Of a stretch of DNA of 64,000 nucleotides, positions 56,891 to 64,000 are shown in pieces; the first letter of the stretch is position 1, and each line of letters starts with the position of its first letter. The stretch lies in NCBI GenBank assembly GCA_036346225.1, contig JARFIW010000658.1, positions 1,364,001 to 1,428,000 on the forward strand, read 5' to 3'. The notes under the pieces were generated by a model, which saw only the letters and a program-made list of their open reading frames with translations, was not told where the DNA came from and ran no database searches. The translations under genes and the position numbers were made by a program. The DNA is from Platerodrilus igneus (Eukaryota > Arthropoda > Insecta > Coleoptera > Lycidae).

Positions 56891-56953
56891 GGAAACATCC
56901 ACTGACCGGCCGGTTTCAGCTTCCTTAAGCTTCGTCAGAGCGAATTAGTTTCC
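56891..56953 (-). ncRNA. Hammerhead ribozyme, type I-like, family H
   Basis: On the minus strand: outer stem I GGAAAC paired with GTTTCC; internal loop TAATTCG / TGGAT; inner stem I CT/AG; core CTGACGA; stem II AGCTT-AAGG-AAGCT (5 perfect pairs); core GAAA; self-complementary ACCGGCCGGT as stem III; cleavage triplet GTC. All conserved core positions are kept. The internal loop in stem I is where natural hammerheads make loop-loop contacts with stem II. Confidence 0.85.
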
Positions 56954-57235
56954 AACAACCCTATGAAATGATAGAAACTATTACAATGATATAATTTCGA
57001 AGAAATCCTTGTACTATGGCAAAAGTAAATAATATCGCCATCAGGTGGTAAAACACCAACACTACTAAGCGTGGTAGTACACAAATAGATCCGAAACTAC
57101 ATTGTAGTTCTATAGATGGCTATACAAGTATGTTAGGCCTTTGAGATTTGCGGAATGATTCTTGCCATAGTACAAGGATTCCTTCGAAATTATATCATTA
57201 TAATAGCTGCGATTACTTTACTTCAAAGGGTTGTT

Positions 57236-57298
57236 GTAAACTAATTCGCTCTGACGAAGTTTAAGGAAGCTGAAACCGGCCAGTCAGTAGATGTTTCC
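57236..57298 (+). ncRNA. Hammerhead ribozyme, type I-like, family H, mirror copy
   Basis: Plus strand: GTAAAC..GCT, CTGACGA, AGTTT-AAGG-AAGCT, GAAA, ACCGGCCAGT, GTC, AGTAGATGTTTCC. Core boxes are intact; stem II has one G-T wobble, stem III one mismatch and the outer stem I one mismatch compared with the 56891 copy. Confidence 0.8.
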
Positions 57299-57470
57299 TC
57301 CCCATGTGAAATAATAATGCTATTCTTTTGTTAATGGCTATACAACTATCGGCGTTTAGGTGCAAAAGCTTTTATGATTTTCATAAGAGTATATTCACAG
57401 ATACATAGTACGTTTTATTTTGTTGTACACAAATTCGTTATTGCGGACTGAAAATAACCTCTCCTTTTAT

Positions 57471-57488
57471 TTATATATATATATATAT
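57471..57488. repeat. (TA)n microsatellite, short
   Basis: AT run at the left edge of the Gypsy element. Confidence 0.9.
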
Positions 57489-59560
57489 TGCTGTGATATA
57501 ATCCTTTGAATGCGGGAACTGGGTCCTTTCAACAAAAAAATTCTAGTCCCACAGATTGGGCGTCATAAACGGCTGTGATCCTCTTTTCGCCTCGGCTGCT
57601 CACCTAATGTTATAAACCTCCTCATTCATAAAAAAAAACAACACATTCCTACCAAAAACATCAACGTTAACTCTATTTACATCAATATTCAGAATACATT
57701 AAAATTTCCAAAATTAAAACTCAGCATAAATTTCAGTTTTAAAAAGAATTTCAAGATTAATTTTATTATCATTTTAATGTGCATCCAAAATTAAAGTACT
57801 AGTTGGATGCCTACTAATTAATATAACAATATAAGCAGACCGAGTCTGAGTATAAAGGAGCATCTACCACCCCTTTACGTTAATTAACCAGGTTCGTCTA
57901 ATTGAGCTCAAAGACATACCCAAATTTTCATCATATTACCGAACATCAAAACTAAATACTCCTTTCTACTTCAACAAGCAAATTTCATCTTAAAATTAAA
58001 ATTTTATGGTTAGTACAATTTCACTAATGTCCATTTAAAGTAAATCAATTATAAAGTTATTCATCACACACAAAATGTCAAACAAAATAGTATAATTTAC
58101 CTGAAGGTTACTGTCCTCGTAGCTTCAAAGTACATCGTCCCTTTAGTTAATCACACCATTCCAACAGGATTATATTTACGGCTTCTAATTCTCAACGCTT
58201 TTAAAATTTTCTCCATCACCATTTATTTAAAGTTGTTTCTGGGCTTTTCCGGAACTCATCTATGTATATCTGACCCTTGTTTCGTGGATCCAGACACGTA
58301 TTTGAACCATTTAATTATTAACACCCCGAAAATAGCAAATAACTTCATACTTCTTTCACCAATATACGCCAAAACTGCCTACTTTTGTGTATACATTTGT
58401 CGTTGTAAATTTTGCTAATTGGTACAGTGAAACTAAATTTTATTACCTTGTATCTAAGTGCACTGAAGTACATTCATGTTAGCACGTAAATAACCAACTA
58501 TTTTGAATCACTAAAATATACGAGCAAAATTTTAAATTATTTTATCAAACTAAAATGCACTGTTTTAACATCTTCAATCAAGTCGCGGATGTAAGAGCTT
58601 TTAACGCATCGAATAGTCAAAAGTCTAAGAGGGCTTGTTTATATTCATCTCGGTATATATAGCAAAAAGCCGTCACGTCGCTTTTGTCCTCAAAACGGGT
58701 AATTCTAAAGAATTCCTCATTCTATGTTCCCAGTCTGTCGCTCGCGCGTCGATTTTTACTAATTTTCACTCGTCCCATTTAAATCTCAGAAATTTCAACA
58801 CACGGCACGCAAGCATGTCCGAGAAAACTAATTAATTTTGTACAGAAATTGTTGTTTCTACCTCTGATATTTGCATCCTATTTTCAACCAATTGTGACCC
58901 TCGTGACGTTGCTTAAATCCCGCCTTTTACTATATGTGTCTTTGCTTGACGCATTTTCTCTTCCTTTTCTAACCTGTTCGTATTGGTGCAAATTGATATT
59001 CTTTATTATCGATTATATTTTAGTCCATGTGGACTGTTATCTGGGTTTAATAACCCCGTATCGCACATTCTCGTGAATATTAAGCCCCGGTTTCTCCAAG
59101 ATTCTTTGAAACTATTAATTATCTACAAAATTTACGCCGTATGTGATATTTAAACTACGCAGGTGTTCAAAATAATATTAATTCTCAGAGCTTTATTTTC
59201 TGATATTATAATCTTGGGTTTTTACAAGTTTCTATAGATATTATCTGTACGTTTTGTTCAATACCGGTTATTTGAAATAGAGTTAATTAAGATAAATTTT
59301 GCACGTAATTTCCATTTGTTTAGGAATAATTACATTACACGCAGAGCTTTTTAATACTGCTTCTTTTGATATAAAGCGTCTTGTACATGATTTAAATCTC
59401 TTATGTTTAATGAAACTAATAAATTTTTACTGAAACGACCGAGTTTATTTATGCTTCAAGGTTTTAATAAAGCGTATTATTTAATGAAATTCCTTATACA
59501 CGGTGTTTAAAATTATTTGATGTGATTATTTAATTTTCTACCCTGGTCTAAATATGAGTA
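57489..59560 (-). repeat. Gypsy LTR (3' LTR of the minus-strand element)
   Basis: 2072 bp from TGCTGTGATATAATCC to CTAAATATGAGTA. On the minus strand TGCTATATATACCGAGA near 58660 is a TATA-like promoter. It is matched by the solo LTR at 38498. Confidence 0.9.
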
Positions 59561-59576
59561 TTTTCCCCCTATTTGA
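59561..59576 (-). promoter_or_regulatory. Polypurine tract
   Basis: The minus strand reads AAATAGGGGGAAAA directly before the 3' LTR; this is where second-strand synthesis is primed in LTR retrotransposons. Confidence 0.6.
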
Positions 59577-60160
59577 ATACAAATAATCCCACTTATTCGA
59601 ATTCAAATATAAAACATTTAGACTGCTAAAACAAATTTACAAAAAAAAATTGCCTATCTCTCTCTACCCTTATCTATCTAACTTACCTACTTTGTCTCCA
59701 ATTCAAAAAAAAATATTTACACCGATCCTATATCCATATCCTATTCCTAACTCTCACCTACTTCTATAAACTAAAATTATCCCTAACTTCATCCTACTTA
59801 TCCTATATACATCCTATATACCTATCCTATTCCTAACTTTTAACTAATCTTCACTATACTTTACTTCCCCCTACCTAATCCTATATACCTATCCTATTCT
59901 TACTCTATTTCTAACTCTCCACTAATCTTCTATGAAATATCTACACTTAACCTATCTTATTTTCTTCCTACCTTTACTCTTTATTCTCATCCTAAACCTA
60001 TTCCTAATTATCTCCCATATTTATCCTATACCTAGCTTTATTTTCTATAAACACTTACTTCTACTTTTCTATATACACCTATTCTATCCCTATCCTATTT
60101 AAATCTAACTCTCTTCTTGACCCTCCAAGTGTTTCTTCTCACCATCCTAATACTCTTCAT
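59577..60160. repeat. Pyrimidine-rich degenerate tandem repeat
   Basis: Variants of CCTATCCTATTCCTAACTCT and CCTATATACCTAT repeat irregularly through about 59690-60110. It lies between the pol remnant and the LTR and codes for nothing recognisable. Confidence 0.8.
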
Positions 60161-60162
60161 CC

Positions 60163-60828
60163 CTATTTCTCCCCTTCTATATCTATACTTATCATCCCTA
60201 TTATCTCACATACAATAAACTTATCATCCCTATTATCCTGATTTTTACATATTGCTTCTTCTTTATGCCCTACACTTGTCTGTTTCTCATTTATTATCAT
60301 TGTTTCCTTTTCTGCCGACAAACCAAACGATACTACTTTAAAATTCTCGATTTTTCTCTCTACGGAAAATCCTATGTACCTTCTAGAATTCTTATGTAAT
60401 GGAATCCGCCAGAATGAATTCCTTAAATTAACTTTATTAAAAACAAACTTGCCATCTTTACTTAATTTCGCCTTCACCTGCTCCTGATATGCTGCTTCTA
60501 CCCCCACTACTTCTGTATGTTTTTGTACTAAAGCTTGAACCTCTACTATCCTCTCCTCTGGACATCTTATTGTGTTGATCTGTTTTACTTCATCATCCTC
60601 TACCTCTATTACATTAATACTAAACCCAGTGTCATCCTCTGTGACTTCATAACTGCCCTTCCATGGCACTACCCTATCCTTAATCCTTACTACCTTCCTT
60701 TCCATATCTATCAAAACCCCTAACTTCATCATACAGTCAACACCTAAAATGCTCTGAAACTTCAGTCCAGGTACAATTACAAACTCCCGTTCACAGCTTA
60801 AACCTCCTATATCTATCCTAAGCACCAC
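60163..60828 (-). pseudogene. Gypsy protease end joined to an RT fragment by deletion
   Basis: A 221-codon open minus-strand frame. Residues 1-70 are the C-terminal half of the retropepsin (VPGLKFQSILGVDCMMKLGV). Residues 70-120 are a linker (IRCPEERIVEVQALVQKHTE). Then comes a small piece of RT: FNKVNLRNSFWRIPLHKNSR, RYIGFSVERKIENFKVVSFG. The motif A Asp position reads Asn (KVNLRNSFW). After GLSAE the sequence leaves the family. The fingers, YxDD box, RNase H and integrase are missing, though the frame itself is open, which suggests deletion and not slow decay. Confidence 0.8.
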
Positions 60829-61123
60829 AACACTATTTACTACAGCAAACTTCTTTTTATTTGAGCTACTAAATGGCTACGCTTTATAGGCATAATTCTA
60901 TCACAAACCTTATCCCTAATTTTGCTGACGAATTCCTCCGATATTAAACTCGCCTCTGCCCCTGTATCAAGTAATACTTCTACATTATTCTCAAAAATTT
61001 CTAAATTAATAATTGGTAATCATAATTTTTCCTTAGTTTCTGGCTCTACTTCCTCCTCAATTTTGAAAAATTCACGTGGATGTTCATATACATTTACACA
61101 GAAATCTAGTGGTCTGTCGCGTT
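60829..61123 (-). pseudogene. Gypsy aspartic protease N-part
   Basis: The minus strand between gag and 60828 encodes VEVLLDTGAEASLISEEFV, the retropepsin active site DTGA at about 60960-60985. One in-frame stop precedes it (KEKL, stop, LPIINLE), and a frame change follows near 60850. Confidence 0.75.
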
Positions 61124-62477
61124 CTAAAAATCATGTCCCATCCTGTTTTCCGTGCTTGGTCCTGGTTGTCCTTCTACAACCTGTGCGTATGTCCTCCTTG
61201 TATTATTATCCGTGTCCCTGTCTCTATTCGGCGTGCTGGTCACAGTCCTGTTTACCTCCGGTAAACTGTTCTGTCGCGTGTAACTAGGTCTTGGCGTCGG
61301 TCCCCTAGTCGCACTATTGCTCCTGTATTCCTGTCCTCGTCGTTCCCAATTCGGTCGAAAATTTCTGTTGTAGTCAGGCCGTCTCGGATAATTCGGTGTC
61401 CTGTTGTCAAACCTAACTGTGTTAACGTTTCGTTCTCGCATCTCTCTTGTCCGTCCTACACATACATCGTCATATCTCTGTAAGTATTCCAAAAACGTCT
61501 CCCGTTCTGTGATGTTTTGTAAGGCCACGTGTTGTCTAATTTCCAGTTCAAAATGTCGTGATAGGTACTTGATTATCTGTCTGTCCGTCAAAGGTGGATT
61601 CAATTGTTTGGCCACACTGTATTTGCGGATGGCATATTGCTCCCTAGAACCTGCAAACTCTCCCTTAAATTTTCCTGTAATCAAGTCGTCCCTAATCTGA
61701 TCCTGTTTGTGATCACTCCAGTAATGTTGTAAAAATTTGTTTTCAAAGTCCTGATACGTGTCTATGTCCTGTCCTACTAAATTGTACCATGCCTCCGCAT
61801 TGTCCTTTAATAAAGCCTTTATCGTATTTAGTTTAGTCTGTTCGTCAAATAAATTTCCCACTAGATTTCTTACACTATTAATAAAAATTTGCGGATTTAC
61901 CCTGTTATCGCCATAAAACTTCATGTGTTGGTCCAATGATACTCCACCTGTAGAAAATCTGGGACCATCCCCCGTTAAATTCGACATGTTGTATTTGATA
62001 CTACTAACTTCGCGTTCTACCCTGCCTAACTGATCCCTACATGAGTCTGTCACTTCTGTCATTTTTACATTAATCTCTTCTTCACAAAAAATGCGTACTT
62101 CGGACCTTAAATGTCCCATTTCCTGTCGAAGACCTGTAATATCATGCTCATTTTTTTCAACCCTATTTTCAACCTCCCCCATTTTTACGGTAAGACTATT
62201 TTTAAATTCTGTGAATTCTTTCGTATTTTGTTCAATTTTCCCGCTTATCTGCTCTAATTTTTGGTTGGACTCTCCTCGCTCTATTAGATTCTTCCCTAGC
62301 TAATCGCATTTCCTCAAACATTCTCATCATTAACTCATTTCCTTGATCCCCTGATTCCGTCCTCGACTGATCTCTACTGCCTCCAGCTTCTTCCATTTTC
62401 GAATTTTTCCCACACAATGCACTATCGTCACTTCCAATTTCCACTCCTTGACTCCTTAACCACTCTTTTCTCTGCAT
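61124..62477 (-). pseudogene. Gypsy gag, one frameshift from intact
   Basis: Minus strand. 62477-62232 gives the N-terminus (MQRKEWLRSQGVEIGSDDSA, a Glu/Arg-rich helix). After a small indel near 62265, the frame open to 61124 continues with a coiled-coil-like segment (VENRVEKNEHDITGLRQEMG). The retrotransposon Gag capsid fold follows: MKFYGDNRVNPQIFINSVRN, IKALLKDNAEAWYNLVGQDI, FENKFLQHYWSDHKQDQIRD, LITGKFKGEFAGSREQYAIR, IIKYLSRHFELEIRQHVALQ. The C-terminus is Arg/Asn-rich (DYNRNFRPNWERRGQEYRS), with no CCHC knuckle. It would build the particle and bind RNA through the basic tail. Conservation is high, as expected for a young copy. Confidence 0.9.
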
Positions 62478-62599
62478 ACGTTCTAATCACTCACACACAC
62501 TCTAAAATACTCCTAAATTTATACACACACAGAAACTCTCTCTCTCAGATCGCCAGTTTCCTGGAATAAAATAACAAAAATTTTATTTGGAACTCGAGC

Positions 62600-62618
62600 C
62601 CTCACGTTGTGGTCGCCA
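62600..62618 (-). promoter_or_regulatory. Primer-binding site of the Gypsy element
   Basis: On the minus strand, TGGCGACCACAACGTGAGG starts a few bases after the 5' LTR end. TGGCGACC is the start of the tRNA-primed site in several insect Gypsy elements (I recall tRNA-Arg for that type). Confidence 0.6.
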
Positions 62619-62621
62619 AAA

Positions 62622-64000
62622 TTTCTGTGATATACTCCTTTGAATGCGGGAACTGGGTCCTTTCAACAAAAAAATTCTAGTCCCACAGATTGGGCGTCAT
62701 AAACGGCTGTGATCCTCTTTTCGCCTCGGCTGCTCACCTAATGTTATAAACCTCCTCATTCATAAAAAAAACAACACATTCCTACCAAAACATCAACGTT
62801 AACTCTATTTACATCAATATTCAGAATACATTAAAATTTCCAAAATTAAAACTCAGCATAAATTTCAGTTTTAAAAAGAATTTCAAGATTAATTTTATTA
62901 TCATTTTAATGTGCATCCAAAATTAAAGTCCTAGTTGGATGCCTACTAATTAATATAACAATATAAGCAGACCGGAGTCTGAGTATAAAGGGAGCATCTA
63001 CCACCCCTTTACGTTAATTAACCAGGTTCGTCTAATTGAGCTCAAAGACATACCCAAATTTTCATCATATTACCGAACATCAAAACTAAATACTCCTTTC
63101 TACTTAAACAAGCAAATTTCATCTTAAAATTAAAATTTTATGGTTAGTACAATTTCACTAATGTCCATTTAAAGTAAATCAATTATAAAGTTATTCAACA
63201 CACACAAAAATGTCAAACAAAATAGTATAATTTACCTGAAGGTTACTGTCCTCGTAGCTTCAAAGTACATCGTCCCTTTAGTTAATCACACCATTCCAAC
63301 AGGATTATATTTACGGCTTCTAATTCTCAACGCTTTTAAAATTTTCTCTATCACCATTTATTTAAAGTTGTTTCTGGGCTTTTCCGGAACTCATCTATGT
63401 ATATCTGACCCTTGTTTCGTGGATCCAGACACGTATTTGAACCATTTAATTATTAACACCCCGAAAAATAGCAAATAACTTCATACTTCTTTCACCAATA
63501 TACGCCAAAACTGCCTACTTTTGTGTATACATTTGTCGTTGTAAATTTTGCTAATTGGTACAGTGAAACTAAATTTTATTACCTTGTATCTAAGTGCACT
63601 GAAGTACATTCATGTTAGCACGTAAATAACCAACTATTTTGAATCACTAAAATATACGAGCAAAATTTTAAATTATTTTATCAAACTAAAATGCACTGTT
63701 TTAACATCTTCAATCAAGTCGCGGATGTAAGAGCTTTTAACGCATCGAATAGTCAAAAGTCTAAGAGGGCTTGTTTATATTCATCTCGGTATATATAGCA
63801 AAAAGCCGTCACGTCGCTTTTGTCCTCAAAACGGGTAATTCTAAAGAATTCCTCATTCTATGTTCCCAGTCTGTCGCTCGCGCGTCGATTTTTACGAATT
63901 TTCACTCGTCCCATTTAAATCTCAGAAATTTCAACACACGGCACGCAAGCATGTCCGAGAAAAACTAATTAATTTTGTACAGAAATTGTTGTTTCTACCT
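62622..64000 (-). repeat. Gypsy 5' LTR, truncated by the window end
   Basis: The first 1.38 kb matches 57492 onwards with only scattered single-base differences and indels, e.g. TGTGATATACTCC against TGTGATATAATCC. The remainder lies outside the window. Confidence 0.9.

Larger units (their letters stand above)
56786..57400. repeat. Hammerhead-bearing palindrome, family H
   Basis: Arms of about 250 bp (56786-57045 and about 57140-57400) are reverse complements, e.g. CTTATGAAAATCATAAAAG against CTTTTATGATTTTCATAAG, and ATCCTTGTACTATGGCAA in both directions. Each arm has a hammerhead core. The end sequence AAATCGAGCTA also occurs at 7856 and 8244 next to (TA)n. Sequence is different from family P, so this is an independent family with the same design. 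Confidence 0.85.
57489..64000 (-). mobile_element. Ty3/Gypsy LTR retrotransposon, young, pol-deleted, cut by the window end
   Basis: The left LTR 57489-59560 and the right LTR from 62622 to beyond 64000 are almost identical over the 1.38 kb visible. Between them (about 3.06 kb), on the minus strand, lie a primer-binding site, gag, a protease remnant, a small RT remnant and a pyrimidine-rich zone next to a polypurine tract. By offset the element should end near 64690. The near-identical LTRs point to recent insertion, yet most of pol is absent, so it was probably mobilised by enzymes from another copy. Confidence 0.9.

Noticed and set aside
59577..60160. CRISPR-like regular spacing in the pyrimidine-rich tract
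   Set aside because: Unit length and sequence vary continuously and there are no unique spacers; it is a degenerate tandem repeat in a eukaryotic element.
60922..61287. 121-codon plus-strand open frame
   Set aside because: It lies opposite the Gypsy protease/gag and has the Ser/Pro/Cys composition of an antisense frame.

Overview
This is a 64 kb stretch of AT-rich animal DNA, very probably from an insect; a beetle or another large-genome insect would fit, but the species cannot be named from sequence alone. The evidence is the mix of BEL/Pao, Ty3/Gypsy, Jockey/CR1, RTE-like, Penelope-like, mariner and piggyBac sequences, long (TA)n runs at element borders, and intron-style splice signals. 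No bacterial operon, rRNA or CRISPR is present. No intact host gene was found. The only host-related coding sequence recognised is a decayed, largely intron-free copy of a USP16/45-type ubiquitin protease (52458-55240, minus).

Layout. 1-3690: gene-poor, with one foldback repeat between (TA)n runs. 3691-5400: two head-to-head Penelope-like GIY-YIG fragments followed by repeats carrying decayed hammerhead-ribozyme motifs. 5640-6590: decayed CR1/Jockey-type reverse transcriptase. 6685-9450: microsatellites, foldback repeats, a tRNA-like cloverleaf and a short conserved ORF family. 9460-13610: minus-strand Gypsy pol remnant with a probable LTR region. 14780-21031: complete but mutated BEL/Pao element with matching LTRs and a 5-bp target duplication. 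23098-28098: a 5 kb inverted-repeat unit with a Cys-rich protein, invaded by a hammerhead-bearing palindrome and a solo LTR. 30097-32344: piggyBac-type element with TTAA ends, a multi-exon transposase start and an internal deletion. 32345-37433: repeat unit, LTR-like start, hAT-like end and mariner. 38498-40556: solo Gypsy LTR. 41450-52340: RTE-like, Jockey and two mariner-type remnants, including a rearranged RTE endonuclease/RT. 52458-55760: USP pseudogene and an RT-like tail. 56786-57400: second hammerhead-bearing palindrome. 57489-64000: young Gypsy element, cut by the window end, whose pol gene is mostly deleted.

How the parts relate. Most sequences are nested or abutting insertions. (TA)n microsatellites form the borders of at least ten of them, and several unrelated-looking elements share a start of the type TGCTRYGAT directly after the (TA)n run. 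The most unusual signals are the palindromes with hammerhead-ribozyme cores in both arms (24140-24595 and 56891-57298), the Penelope-like arrangement at 3691-5400, the 5 kb inverted-repeat unit, and the piggyBac element whose empty target site is visible in a paralogous repeat near 9320.
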